From contig NZ_OY735139.1 of assembly GCF_963457605.1 (NCBI RefSeq), positions 3,626,001 to 3,690,000 on the forward strand: a DNA stretch of 64,000 nucleotides, read 5' to 3'. Of the stretch, positions 1 to 8,841 are shown one piece after another (position 1 is the stretch's first letter; every line of letters starts with the position of its first letter). The notes under the pieces are model-generated. The model did no database searches, was not told the origin of the DNA, and saw only the letters and a program-made list of their open reading frames with translations. Both the position numbers and the translations under genes were made by a program. Source of the DNA: an uncultured Gellertiella sp. Lineage in GTDB: Bacteria; Pseudomonadota; Alphaproteobacteria; Rhizobiales; Rhizobiaceae.

Positions 1-181
1 GGGCCTGTCGTCATCGTGAATGGGGCTGGCCTCACACTACCGATGCTGCGGCGTGGTGAAATGGCCAATCGCGTTGCACACACCAATCCACAGGGGTGCG
101 GCGTCTGTTGCCGCCTGATCCAGCCCTTTGCCGGGGCAAAAGGCGAATGGCGGTTGACAGCATGCATAGCCGATTCGGACG

Positions 182-207
182 AAAAACGCCCGGGGTTTCC
201 CCCGGGC
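182..207 (-). terminator. Rho-independent terminator of the rpsF-rpsR-rplI operon
   Basis: A GC-rich hairpin with 7-8 bp arms (188-194 and 201-207, short loop) lies just after the rplI stop codon on the minus strand. It is followed on that strand by a run of five T residues (182-186). Position and structure fit an intrinsic terminator. Bases 1-181 hold no gene I can support. Confidence 0.75.
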
Positions 208-235
208 GATGGCATTCAGCCGAAACGGACAAAGC

Positions 236-811
236 TTATTCGTCGTCGCCGAGGCCATCGGCTTCCGGATCGAAGAAGTCTTCCGGACGCAGCGCGTCTT
301 CATCAACGCCGTAGATGGCGTCGGCGGAGGTGAGGGTCTCACCCTTCGACTGGCGGGCGGCTTCTTCAGCCGAACGGGCAACGTTCAGCTCGATGGCGAC
401 TTCGACTTCGGCATGAAGGGCGAGCTCAACCTTGTGCAGGCCGATCGACTTGATCGGGGTGTTGAGAACGACCTGGTTGCGGCCGACGTTGTAGCCTTCG
501 GCGGCCAGCACGTCGGCGACGTCGCGGGCGGCAACCGAACCGTAGAGCTGGCCGGTCTCGCCGGCGGCGCGCACGACGACGAAGCTCTTGCCGTTCAGAA
601 CGTCGGCAACCTTCTGGGCTTCCGACTTGCGCTCGAGGTTGCGGGCTTCAAGCGTGGTGCGTTCGTTTTCAAAGCGGGCGCGGTTGGCTGCATTGGCGCG
701 CAGCGCCTTGCCGAGCGGCAGCAGGTAATTGCGGGCAAAGCCGTCCTTGACCTTGACGGTTTCGCCCATCTGGCCAAGCTTGGCCACCCGTTCCAACAGA
801 ATGACGTCCAT
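236..811 (-). CDS. rplI: 50S ribosomal protein L9
   Basis: The 191-residue protein begins [19 protein letters not shown] and carries the L9 N-terminal signature (GFARNYLLP, about residues 24-32) that binds 23S rRNA. A long linker and the C-terminal L9 domain follow. An acidic tail (residues about 165-191) makes it longer than the ~150-residue E. coli protein, as is usual in rhizobia. It is the last gene of the rpsF-rpsR-DUF2232-rplI operon and is followed by a terminator hairpin. The start ATG has an upstream purine-rich SD (GAAAGGAAAAG on the minus strand). Confidence 0.97.
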   Translation of the reverse strand: MDVILLERVAKLGQMGETVKVKDGFARNYLLPLGKALRANAANRARFENERTTLEARNLERKSEAQKVADVLNGKSFVVVRAAGETGQLYGSVAARDVADVLAAEGYNVGRNQVVLNTPIKSIGLHKVELALHAEVEVAIELNVARSAEEAARQSKGETLTSADAIYGVDEDALRPEDFFDPEADGLGDDE

Positions 812-834
812 TGTCTTTTCCTTTCAGTCTGGTT

Positions 835-1797
835 CTAGAGTGTGTGTGTTTCGGGTTGGTCCGCCCCGGGGGCGGAGGTAAGCGCGATGGCCTGCCTTGT
901 GTCGGTAAGGCCGAGGACCAAAATGATCAGGGCCGGAAAGACGAAGAGGCAGGACATGTAGGCAAGCACCAGCAGCGGCAGGCGATAGCCCTTGCCACGG
1001 GTGCGAAAATGCAGCGAGCCAAAGCCCGCCAGAAGAAAGCCGCCGCCAAAAGCCCCGCAGCAGGCCATGCCGATCAGGCCAGGCGGGCCGCCGGCAAACG
1101 ACAGGAAGATGCTGCCGAGAAAGACGAAGATCGCGTTGCGGTTCATCCGCAGCGACGACGGCATGTTTTCACGGGGCCGCACCTGCCGCTTCGAGGTGGC
1201 AACGATGCGGGCGGCGATGTAATAGAGAAAGAACTGGCTGATGACCGCCGACAGTCCGGCACTTGCAGGCAAAAGGTGCAGCATCAGGCGCTTCAACTGG
1301 TCGATGTCGGCAGCCGGCATCTGGGGCGACGCAGGGTCCGCAGCGGTCATCCCGGCCACCTGGTCCACCATCTTGCCGACCAGCTCGGCATCATAATGGG
1401 CAAGCACGCCGAGCGCCACGGTGACGCCCGCCGCCAGCAGGCAGATCTGAAGCAGGATCGCGGCGAGGGGATACCAGGCGAGCATGTCCTTCGGGCCACC
1501 GATTTCGGTCGCAGGCCGTGCCAGATTGGCAAGGTGGCTGATCCAGAAGGCGGGAAAGAAGGAGAGCGTGGCGGTGGCAAGGCCTGCGGCGGGATAGAAG
1601 AGCGCGATCACGGCGCTGCCCAGCACCAGCGCCAGCAAAGCAGGGCGGCTGCCATAGCCAAGGCCAGCGATCAGGATCGGCAGGGTCGACAGGCTGGACA
1701 GAAACAGCGACCCGCCCGCTTGCGCGCCGAGCACCAGAAGTGCTGACGTCACACCGGCAAGAGCGCCGATTGCAAGGGATTTCGGTTCAAGGGTCAT
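835..1797 (-). CDS. DUF2232 family membrane protein
   Basis: This 320-residue protein of unknown function consists almost entirely of hydrophobic helices (about eight predicted segments, the first beginning SLAIGALAGVTSALLVLGAQ). It matches the DUF2232 family, which in alphaproteobacteria sits between rpsR and rplI. I chose the ATG at 1797: the sequence in front of it is Arg/Pro-rich and not protein-like, and an AGGA lies about 13 nt upstream. It is cotranscribed with the S6/S18/L9 genes by position. No catalytic motif is visible, and a role in the membrane is all the sequence supports. Confidence 0.8.
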   Translation of the reverse strand: MTLEPKSLAIGALAGVTSALLVLGAQAGGSLFLSSLSTLPILIAGLGYGSRPALLALVLGSAVIALFYPAAGLATATLSFFPAFWISHLANLARPATEIGGPKDMLAWYPLAAILLQICLLAAGVTVALGVLAHYDAELVGKMVDQVAGMTAADPASPQMPAADIDQLKRLMLHLLPASAGLSAVISQFFLYYIAARIVATSKRQVRPRENMPSSLRMNRNAIFVFLGSIFLSFAGGPPGLIGMACCGAFGGGFLLAGFGSLHFRTRGKGYRLPLLVLAYMSCLFVFPALIILVLGLTDTRQAIALTSAPGADQPETHTL

Positions 1798-1971
1798 GTC
1801 TGGTGTCGCTGTCCTGCCCGGGGCAGTTAGAGGGGCTGAAAACCAGCGGGCCTCAACATGGGTTTTCTGGAGTTCCGGTCCGCGCCCATCGCGGAAGGGA
1901 GGCGTGAGGCGACCGGGTCGCCGCACGCAGATGCAGGTCGCTGCCGTAGAGTCACGGCCTGCCGTAACGGA

Positions 1972-2220
1972 TTACGACAGAACGTAGGGCAGGAGGCCGA
2001 GGAAACGGGCGCGCTTGATCGCCTGGGCGAGTTCGCGCTGCTTCTTCTGCGAAACGGCGGTGATGCGCGAGGGGACGATCTTGCCACGCTCGGAAATGTA
2101 GCGCTGCAGCAGACGGACGTCCTTGTAGTCGATGCGCGGTGCGTTTGCGCCCGAGAAGGGGCAGGTCTTGCGGCGACGGTGGAACGGGCGGCGTGCCGGG
2201 GAAGAGGATACTTCAGCCAT
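1972..2220 (-). CDS. rpsR: 30S ribosomal protein S18
   Basis: The 82-residue basic protein contains the S18 core ([31 protein letters not shown]). It binds 16S rRNA as a heterodimer with S6, whose gene lies 13 nt upstream. Length and sequence are typical of the family. It is the second gene of the operon; 174 nt separate it from the DUF2232 gene. Confidence 0.97.
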   Translation of the reverse strand: MAEVSSSPARRPFHRRRKTCPFSGANAPRIDYKDVRLLQRYISERGKIVPSRITAVSQKKQRELAQAIKRARFLGLLPYVLS

Positions 2221-2233
2221 CGGTCAGATCTCC

Positions 2234-2656
2234 TTAAGCGCGGTCTTCGCGCGGGCGGCGCGGTCGGTCAGAACGGTCACGGTCGAAGGTGCGTTCCGGG
2301 CGGTCGCCATCGCGGCGCGGACGGTCATCGCGGTCGCGCTTCTGCATCATGGCAGACGGGCCTTCTTCGTGGGCTTCAACAGCGATGGTCATGTAACGAA
2401 GCACGTCTTCGTTGATGCGCATCTGGCGTTCCATTTCCTGAACGGCAGCCGACGGAGCGTCGATGTCCATCAGGGCATAGTGTGCCTTGCGGTTCTTGTT
2501 GATGCGATAGGTGAGGCCCTTGAGACCCCAGTTCTCGATGCGGCCAACCTTGCCGCCATGCGCTTCGATGACACCCTTGTACTGTTCGATCAGGGCGTCG
2601 ACCTGCTGTCCGGACACGTCCTGACGAGCAAGGAAAATATGTTCATAAAGAGCCAC
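2234..2656 (-). CDS. rpsF: 30S ribosomal protein S6
   Basis: The 140-residue protein begins [20 protein letters not shown], a classic S6 start. The conserved fold runs to about residue 100, and a highly charged Arg/Asp-rich tail (about residues 105-140) follows, as in other rhizobia. It is the first gene of the minus-strand ribosomal operon and has an SD (GAAAGGAAAAG) before the ATG. In several bacteria the S6:S18 complex represses its own mRNA; whether that happens here is not shown. Confidence 0.97.
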   Translation of the reverse strand: MALYEHIFLARQDVSGQQVDALIEQYKGVIEAHGGKVGRIENWGLKGLTYRINKNRKAHYALMDIDAPSAAVQEMERQMRINEDVLRYMTIAVEAHEEGPSAMMQKRDRDDRPRRDGDRPERTFDRDRSDRPRRPREDRA

Positions 2657-3033
2657 AGGCTTTTCCTTTCTTGCGTTTGATCGTCACCCGGGTTCGGCGG
2701 CTAAGCCTCAACGACTGCTGCTCAGGGATCCCTTGGGATCCCGGCAAGAAAGCGTTCCGAGACGGTCGAGAGCGGAGACACGGGAGGCTGGAACCCTTGG
2801 TTCCCGAGGCATTTCCCGAAAGAAACACCTGCCCTCCGTTCAGCCACCAGCCAGAAGACCGGGTGTTGCGAACAGGGCGGCTTATACGCGATTTTGCCGG
2901 GGATGCAAGGGGAGGGACAGCGGGAAACGGGGATTCATTTGGCCGGTTGATGCCCCCGCACCGGGGGCAAGCCACGGGGCGGGGGGGCAGTTCCGGATGC
3001 TGGACCAAGCCAGGATCACCGGCAAAACCGCAA
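2657..3033 (-). promoter_or_regulatory. rpsF upstream region with two similar hairpins
   Basis: No gene is supported in these 377 bases between rpsF and the UPF0149 gene. They must hold the operon promoter and 5' leader. Two dyads stand out. At 2725-2742 two GGGATCCC palindromes are separated by TT. At 2790-2804 GGAACC and GGTTCC flank CTT. Both share a CCCTTGG centre on the plus strand. A leader structure is inferred only. Confidence 0.4.
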
Positions 3034-3633
3034 TCAATGCGTCGATTTGCGGCCGTGATAGAGGGCCGTGACGGCATAGGGGATGAGGTCGGGGGCGGCT
3101 TCGTGGATTTCCTCGAGATCCGCCTCGGTCACCGGTTCTTCCGATTCGATGTCGGGATCGGCAACCGCGACGAGGCCCAGAAGCTGCATCATCGCTTCGC
3201 TGGTTTCCTCGTCGTCGCTTTCGATGAACTTCATCCAGCTTTCCTGGCGCAGGTCATAGGCCCGGGTGAAGCCGAGGATCCAGATTTCCCAGATGACCGA
3301 GTTGTCTTCGCCATCAACGTCGAAAATCGGCTCGAATTCGTTATTGTCGAGTTCGGCCACCAGGCTGTTGTAATAGGCCATGACGGTGGCGACGAATTCC
3401 TTGCGGTCTTCGTCGCTTTCGAACGGGCCCTGATCCTCGACCTCGTCGGCGTCCCAGATTTCCGGCAGCCATTCAGACGGCTCAATCGGTTCCGGGCTCA
3501 GGATAATGCCGCAGAGGTAGCCGTTGAGTTCGCTGAGCAGCATGCCGCCTTCGTCCGTGTCCAGTGCCTCAAGCGCGTCGTCCATCCGCGCGGCAACCTC
3601 GGGCAATTCGCTAAAGCCTTCGGGCTCGTCCAT
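3034..3633 (-). CDS. UPF0149 (YecA/YgfB-like) family protein
   Basis: This 199-residue, strongly acidic protein matches the UPF0149 fold. The visible family motifs are the early LNGYLCGII (about residues 36-44), then WLPEIWD and the later WILGFTRAY. Many YecA proteins end in a zinc-binding SEC-C motif; this one ends in HGRKSTH without the Cys cluster. Molecular function is not established. It follows the aldo-keto reductase gene on the same strand (117-nt gap) and may share its transcript. Confidence 0.75.
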   Translation of the reverse strand: MDEPEGFSELPEVAARMDDALEALDTDEGGMLLSELNGYLCGIILSPEPIEPSEWLPEIWDADEVEDQGPFESDEDRKEFVATVMAYYNSLVAELDNNEFEPIFDVDGEDNSVIWEIWILGFTRAYDLRQESWMKFIESDDEETSEAMMQLLGLVAVADPDIESEEPVTEADLEEIHEAAPDLIPYAVTALYHGRKSTH

Positions 3634-3686
3634 AACTCAATACCTTTCGTGAGTGAATTTTCCCGACCATAGCGGAAAACAGGGCA

Positions 3687-3704
3687 AGAAAAAGCGCAGG
3701 CGCT
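3687..3704 (-). terminator. possible weak terminator after the aldo-keto reductase gene
   Basis: On the minus strand AGCGC and GCGCT form a very short hairpin directly followed by TTTTTCTT, about 47 nt after the reductase stop codon. The stem is short and the loop small, so this is tentative. Confidence 0.3.
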
Positions 3705-3750
3705 GAAAAATACCAGCGTTTCTCCAGAAAAATCTTTGCGCGTCAAGATC

Positions 3751-4791
3751 TCAGAACGGCAGCGGATATTGCCGGTGCAGCGCCTCGATGCCATCTAGCA
3801 CCTCGCGCGACAGGGTCAGGTGCCTGGCCCCGAGATCGGTCTTCAACTGCTCCATACTGGTGGCACCGATGATCAGGCTGGTGAGGAAGGGCCGCGTCAG
3901 GCAAAAGGCGAGCGCCATGGCCGCCGGGTCGAGCCCGTGGCTCCGGGCAAGCTCGACATAGCCGCGCGTCGCCGGTTCCTGGCTGGCAACAAGCCGTCCG
4001 AACAGGTTGCCGAAGGTGGCGCGCGAGCCTTCGGGACGCTTGCCGTCGAGATATTTGCCCGACAGCAGGCCGGCGGCGAGCGGCGAATAGGCAAGCAGCC
4101 CGACATCCTCGTGATGGCTGAGTTCCGACAGGTCGAAATCGAACTGGCGGTAGAGAAGGTTATATTCGTTCTGGATCGAGGCGACGCGCGGCAGGTTCAG
4201 CCGTTCGGCGGTTTCGAGATATTTCATCGTCCCCCATGCCGTCTCGTTCGACAGGCCGAAGGCGCGCACCTTGCCCGCCCTGACGAAGCCGTCCATGGTG
4301 TCGAGAATCTCGAGAATGTCGTTCTGCGCCCGCTGGCGGTCCTGCTGGAAGGGATCATAGTCCCAGTTCTGGCGGAAATGGTAATGGCCCCGGTTCGGCC
4401 AGTGGATCTGGTAGAGGTCGATGTAATCGGTCTTCAGCCGCTTCAGGCTGCCATCGAGCGCCTCCTTCATCCCCGCCGCACTGGTCGGGCTGCCGCCGCG
4501 CAGATAGGGGCGACCGGGGCCGGCGACCTTGGTGGCGAGCACGATCTCCCGGCGCTTGCCGGATGTCTCAAACCAGCTGCCGATATAGTCCTCGGTGCGG
4601 CCCTGGGTTTCAGCCGACAGCGGCGTGACGGGGTAAAGCTCGGCGGTGTCGAAGAAATTCACGCCTTCGCCAACGGCATGGTCCATCTGCTCATGGGCTT
4701 CCGCCTCGCTGTTCTGCGTGCCCCAGGTCATGGTGCCCAGGCAGATGGTGGAAACGGAAATGCCGGTGCGGCCAAGGTTTTTGTACTGCAT
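3751..4791 (-). CDS. Tas-like aldo/keto reductase
   Basis: The 346-residue protein is an NADPH-dependent aldo-keto reductase. It begins MQYKNLGRTGISVSTICLG and has the same length and signatures as E. coli Tas (for example TMTWGTQNSEAEAH). The AKR catalytic tetrad is visible as D48, Y53, K88 and H130 (FFDTAELYP, LATKVAGP, YQIHWPNRG). Substrate is unknown. I chose the ATG at 4791, which has GGAG 7 nt upstream; an alternative in-frame ATG lies at 4803. It is divergent from fabD. Confidence 0.9.
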   Translation of the reverse strand: MQYKNLGRTGISVSTICLGTMTWGTQNSEAEAHEQMDHAVGEGVNFFDTAELYPVTPLSAETQGRTEDYIGSWFETSGKRREIVLATKVAGPGRPYLRGGSPTSAAGMKEALDGSLKRLKTDYIDLYQIHWPNRGHYHFRQNWDYDPFQQDRQRAQNDILEILDTMDGFVRAGKVRAFGLSNETAWGTMKYLETAERLNLPRVASIQNEYNLLYRQFDFDLSELSHHEDVGLLAYSPLAAGLLSGKYLDGKRPEGSRATFGNLFGRLVASQEPATRGYVELARSHGLDPAAMALAFCLTRPFLTSLIIGATSMEQLKTDLGARHLTLSREVLDGIEALHRQYPLPF

Positions 4792-5012
4792 GGGAGGCTC
4801 CATGTTCGGGAGGCGTCGGGGCTGGACCGCGCGAGAGGGTGCGGGTTCCGCAATGTAAGTGCTAAAAGCCGCTTCGCAAGGGCCGGGCGGATGTTCGCCG
4901 CGCATTTGCCCCAAGTTCTGCCGCCAAACGCCCGCGCGGCGGGTGCGGGCCTTGACTTGGCAGCCGAGAATGTGAATGGAAAAAGAAAATCTCCAGAAGG
5001 ACAAGGGTCATC

Positions 5013-5957
5013 ATGGCAATTGCATTCACGTTTCCGGGGCAGGGCAGCCAGGCCGTCGGCATGGGCAAGGAACTTGCGGGCGCTTTCCCGGAAGCGCGCG
5101 CCGTCTTTGACGAGGTGGACGAGGCACTCGGCGAAAAACTCTCCGCCACGATTTTCGAAGGGCCTGAGGAAAGCCTGACGCTGACCGCCAATGCCCAGCC
5201 GGCGCTGATGGCCGTGTCGATGGCAATCATCCGCATCATGGAAGCGCGCGGCTTCACGCTGAAGGAGAAAGTTGCCTTTGTCGCCGGTCATTCGCTCGGC
5301 GAATATTCGGCGCTCTGCGCGGCCGGGATGTTTTCCATCGGCGACACCGCCCGGCTGCTGCGGATTCGCGGCAATGCCATGCAGGCGGCGGTGCCCGTCG
5401 GCAAGGGCGCGATGGCGGCGATCATCGGGCTCGATGAAGGCGATGTCGGGGCGGTTTGCGCCGAGGCCCGCGCGCTCGGCGCCTGCCAGATTGCCAATGA
5501 CAATGGCGGTGGCCAGCTGGTGATTTCGGGCGAAAAGGCGGCGGTCGAAAAGGCCGCGGCACTGGCCTCGGAAAAGGGCGCCAAGCGCGCGCTGATGCTG
5601 CCGGTATCCGCGCCCTTCCATTCGAGCCTGATGGGCCCTGCCGCCGACGCCATGCGCCAGGCGCTGGCCGAAGTCGCCAAGTCTGATCCGGTCGTGCCGG
5701 TGATTGCCAATGTCCGTGCCGCCCCGGTGACCGATGCGGGCGAGATCGCCAGCCTGCTGGTCGAGCAGGTGACCGGCCAGGTGCGCTGGCGCGAGACGGT
5801 CGAATGGTTCGGCCGCAATGGCGTCACCACGCTTTACGAGGTCGGTGCAGGCAAGGTGCTGACCGGGCTTGCCCGCCGCATCGACAAGACCGTCACCGGC
5901 ATCGCCGTCAATTCGGCAGCCGACATCGAGGCGGCGCTGGCCGCGATCACTGCGTAA
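5013..5957 (+). CDS. fabD: malonyl-CoA:ACP transacylase
   Basis: FabD moves malonyl groups from CoA to acyl carrier protein for type II fatty-acid synthesis. The 314-residue protein begins with the conserved FTFPGQGSQ. It carries the nucleophile motif GHSLG with Ser94, and the later SAPFHSSLM segment holds the catalytic His. The ATG at 5013 has AGAAGGACAAGG upstream. It opens the fabD-fabG-acpP-fabF cluster. Confidence 0.97.
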   Translation: MAIAFTFPGQGSQAVGMGKELAGAFPEARAVFDEVDEALGEKLSATIFEGPEESLTLTANAQPALMAVSMAIIRIMEARGFTLKEKVAFVAGHSLGEYSALCAAGMFSIGDTARLLRIRGNAMQAAVPVGKGAMAAIIGLDEGDVGAVCAEARALGACQIANDNGGGQLVISGEKAAVEKAAALASEKGAKRALMLPVSAPFHSSLMGPAADAMRQALAEVAKSDPVVPVIANVRAAPVTDAGEIASLLVEQVTGQVRWRETVEWFGRNGVTTLYEVGAGKVLTGLARRIDKTVTGIAVNSAADIEAALAAITA

Positions 5958-6006
5958 TATCCGGAACGCCCCCGCAGCGAACCCTTTTTGAAGGAGGATG
6001 ACTTCC

Positions 6007-6744
6007 ATGTTTGATCTGACCGGCCGCAAGGCCCTGGTAACGGGCGCAACCGGCGGCATCGGCGAGGAAATCGCCCGGGCCCTGCATGCGCAGGGTGCCA
6101 CCGTCGGCCTGCACGGCACCCGCGCCGAAAAGCTCGAGGCACTTGCCACAGAGCTTTCCGATCGAGTCCATGTGTTTCCCGCCGATCTCTCGAACCGCGA
6201 TGCGGTGAAGAAGCTCGCCGAAACGGCGGAAGCCGAACTCGGCGGCATCGACATCCTCGTCAACAATGCCGGGATCACCAAGGACGGCCTGTTCGTGCGG
6301 ATGAGCGACCAGGACTGGGATGCGGTGCTCGAGGTCAACCTCACCTCCGTCTTCCGGCTCACCCGCGAACTCACCCATCCGATGATGCGCCGCCGTTATG
6401 GCCGGATCATCAACATCACCTCGGTGGTCGGCGTCACCGGCAATCCCGGCCAGGCCAATTACTGCGCCTCGAAGGCCGGCATGATCGGCCTGTCGAAGTC
6501 GCTGGCCCAGGAAATCGCTACCCGCAACGTCACCGTCAACTGCGTCGCCCCCGGTTTCATCGAATCCGCCATGACCGGCAAGCTCAACGACAAGCAGAAG
6601 GAAGCGATCATGGGCGCGATCCCGATGAAGCGGATGGGAACGCCCGCCGAGATCGCCTCGGCTGTCGTCTATCTCGCCTCCGGCGAAGCGGCCTATGTCA
6701 CCGGCCAGACGATCCACATCAATGGCGGCATGGCGATGATCTGA
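6007..6744 (+). CDS. fabG: 3-oxoacyl-ACP reductase
   Basis: This NADPH-dependent short-chain dehydrogenase reduces 3-oxoacyl-ACP. From the ATG at 6007 it is 245 residues. The cofactor motif is TGATGGIG (12-19), NNAG follows near residues 86-89, and the active site is Ser139, Tyr152, Lys156 (YCASK). An in-frame ATG at 5998 abuts the AAGGAGG SD, whereas the ATG at 6007 has ideal spacing, so I start there. It lies 49 nt after fabD in the same orientation. Confidence 0.96.
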   Translation: MFDLTGRKALVTGATGGIGEEIARALHAQGATVGLHGTRAEKLEALATELSDRVHVFPADLSNRDAVKKLAETAEAELGGIDILVNNAGITKDGLFVRMSDQDWDAVLEVNLTSVFRLTRELTHPMMRRRYGRIINITSVVGVTGNPGQANYCASKAGMIGLSKSLAQEIATRNVTVNCVAPGFIESAMTGKLNDKQKEAIMGAIPMKRMGTPAEIASAVVYLASGEAAYVTGQTIHINGGMAMI

Positions 6745-7061
6745 AACGGTTCGCATGCATGCGGCAGGCGGGAGCCCGTTTGGCGGAAAATGCATGTTGA
6801 ACGAAGCTTTGCCCGGCATTTTCTGGCTTTCCGGCGAAGGGAAAGCGTGTTAAGCGGGCCATGACTGTGAAGATTTATGCCGGAACAGGACCGGGCATGA
6901 CGGCTGAAAAACCGCTGTCCTGACGTGTCCGGCATGAGTAAGAACGGATTTGCCCGCATGAACGCGTCCGGCTTGGAGTGAGCCGTCCGCAGCGCAGGCA
7001 ACAAGTCAGGTACGGATGCCAGACCGGCGTCCAGTTGAAGTCAAAGGTCGAGGAAACCGAC
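6745..7061 (+). promoter_or_regulatory. fabG-acpP intergenic region
   Basis: These 317 bases carry no supported gene. acpP is usually expressed far more strongly than its neighbours, so its own promoter is expected here, but I could not identify convincing -35/-10 boxes. A GCATGCATGC palindrome lies shortly after the fabG stop. Confidence 0.3.
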
Positions 7062-7298
7062 ATGAGCGATATCGCAGAACGCGTAAAGAAAATTGTAATT
7101 GATCATCTTGGCGTGGACGCCGACAAGGTTGTCGAAGGCGCAAGCTTCATCGACGATCTCGGTGCCGACTCGCTCGATACCGTTGAGCTGGTCATGGCTT
7201 TCGAAGAAGAGTTCGGCGTTGAAATCCCGGACGACGCTGCCGACTCCATCCTGACCGTTGGCGATGCCGTGAAGTTCATCGAGAAGGCACAGGCGTAA
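7062..7298 (+). CDS. acpP: acyl carrier protein
   Basis: This 78-residue acidic protein ([19 protein letters not shown]) is the carrier of growing acyl chains. The phosphopantetheine attachment motif GADSLD is present with Ser37. The ATG at 7062 has a GAGG SD 8 nt upstream. It lies between fabG and fabF, the standard arrangement. Confidence 0.98.
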   Translation: MSDIAERVKKIVIDHLGVDADKVVEGASFIDDLGADSLDTVELVMAFEEEFGVEIPDDAADSILTVGDAVKFIEKAQA

Positions 7299-7351
7299 CG
7301 CCTTTCCGCTTCTTCTTGATTGGCGGGTCCTGTTTGCGGGGCCCGCCCATT

Positions 7352-7378
7352 GCCCGGGTCTCCGGGCATTTGTTTCTT
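7352..7378 (+). terminator. probable terminator or attenuator after acpP
   Basis: GCCCGG (7352-7357) and CCGGGC (7362-7367) form a 6-bp stem followed by ATTTGTTTCTT. A second GC hairpin (GGCGGG with CCCGCC) lies just before it at about 7322-7347. Such an arrangement would let acpP be made in excess over fabF. Confidence 0.45.
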
Positions 7379-7419
7379 GATCAGTACGACAGATGAAAAA
7401 ATAGGGTGGATCACGGACG

Positions 7420-8682
7420 ATGAGACGTGTGGTTATCACCGGTACCGGCATGGTATCTCCTCTGGGATGCGGAACGGAAATAACCTGGGAACGGCTGCTG
7501 GCCGGACAGAATGGTGCCCGTCTCGTCACTGAATTCGAAGTCGAGGATCTGCCGGCCAAGATCGCCTGCCGCATCCCCGTCGGCGATGGCTCCAACGGCA
7601 CGTACCGTGTCGATGACTGGATGGAGCCCAAGGAACAGCGCAAGGTCGACCCTTTCATCATCTATGGCATGGCGGCTGCCGACATGGCGCTGGCCGACGC
7701 CAACTGGCACCCGAAGACCGACGAAGACCAGATTGCCACCGGCGTGCTGATCGGCTCCGGCATCGGCGGCCTCGAAGGCATTGTCGAAGGCGGCTATGTG
7801 CTGAAGGAAAAGGGTCCGCGCCGCATTTCGCCCTTCTTCATTCCCGGACGGCTGATCAATCTCGTCTCCGGCCATGTCTCGATCCGCCACAAGCTGCGCG
7901 GTCCCAATCATTCCGTCGTGACAGCCTGTTCGACCGGTGCGCATGCCATCGGCGACGCCGCCCGGCTGATCCAGTATGGCGATGCCGACGTGATGGTCGC
8001 AGGCGGGACGGAATCGCCGATCTGCCGCATTTCGCTCGCCGGTTTTGCCGCCTGCAAGGCGCTTTCCACCCAGCACAATGACGATCCGCAGAAGGCCTCG
8101 CGCCCCTATGACCGCGACCGCGACGGTTTCGTCATGGGCGAGGGAGCCGGCATCGTGGTGCTGGAAGAGCTGGAACATGCAAAAGCCCGCGGCGCGAAGA
8201 TCTACGCCGAAGTGGTCGGCTATGGCCTGTCCGGCGATGCCTTCCACATTACCGCTCCCGCCGAAGACGGCGACGGTGCCTATCGCTGCATGGCCATGGC
8301 GCTGAAGCGGGCCGGCATCACCGCATCCGACATCGATTACGTCAATGCCCATGGCACCTCGACCATGGCCGATACCATCGAGCTTGGCGCGGTCGAGCGG
8401 CTGGTCGGCAATGCGGCCTCGAAGATTTCGATGTCCTCGACCAAGTCGGCGACCGGCCACCTGCTGGGTGCTGCCGGTGCCATCGAGGCGATTTTTGCGA
8501 CGCTGGCGATCCGCGACAACAAGGTGCCGCCGACGCTCAACCTCGACAATCCCGAGCGCGAAACGGCCATTGACCTGGTGCCGCATGTGATGCGCGAGCG
8601 GGAAGTCAACGTTGCCGTGTCGAATTCCTTCGGCTTCGGTGGTACAAATGCCTCGCTGGTGCTGCGCCGGTTCGTGGACTGA
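7420..8682 (+). CDS. fabF: 3-oxoacyl-ACP synthase II
   Basis: This 420-residue condensing enzyme elongates acyl-ACP with malonyl-ACP. It begins MRRVVITGTGMVSPLG. The Cys-His-His active site is Cys170 (TACSTGA), His311 (NAHGTST) and His347 (TGHLLG). It is full length for KAS II and sits in the fabD-fabG-acpP-fabF order typical of proteobacteria. Confidence 0.97.
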   Translation: MRRVVITGTGMVSPLGCGTEITWERLLAGQNGARLVTEFEVEDLPAKIACRIPVGDGSNGTYRVDDWMEPKEQRKVDPFIIYGMAAADMALADANWHPKTDEDQIATGVLIGSGIGGLEGIVEGGYVLKEKGPRRISPFFIPGRLINLVSGHVSIRHKLRGPNHSVVTACSTGAHAIGDAARLIQYGDADVMVAGGTESPICRISLAGFAACKALSTQHNDDPQKASRPYDRDRDGFVMGEGAGIVVLEELEHAKARGAKIYAEVVGYGLSGDAFHITAPAEDGDGAYRCMAMALKRAGITASDIDYVNAHGTSTMADTIELGAVERLVGNAASKISMSSTKSATGHLLGAAGAIEAIFATLAIRDNKVPPTLNLDNPERETAIDLVPHVMREREVNVAVSNSFGFGGTNASLVLRRFVD

Positions 8683-8841
8683 AAAGGAGGCGGCGGTGAC
8701 CTTGAGGGTGCCGCCCCCTGTTGCGTTGCTCTCCGGTTCCGGGGCACCGTGTGACGGGCAGGTCGAGGCCGAATGGTGGCCACGACCTGTTTTTGCCGCA
8801 TTGCTTGGTCAAGTGTCGGGCAAACAAATCATGAGGATGAC

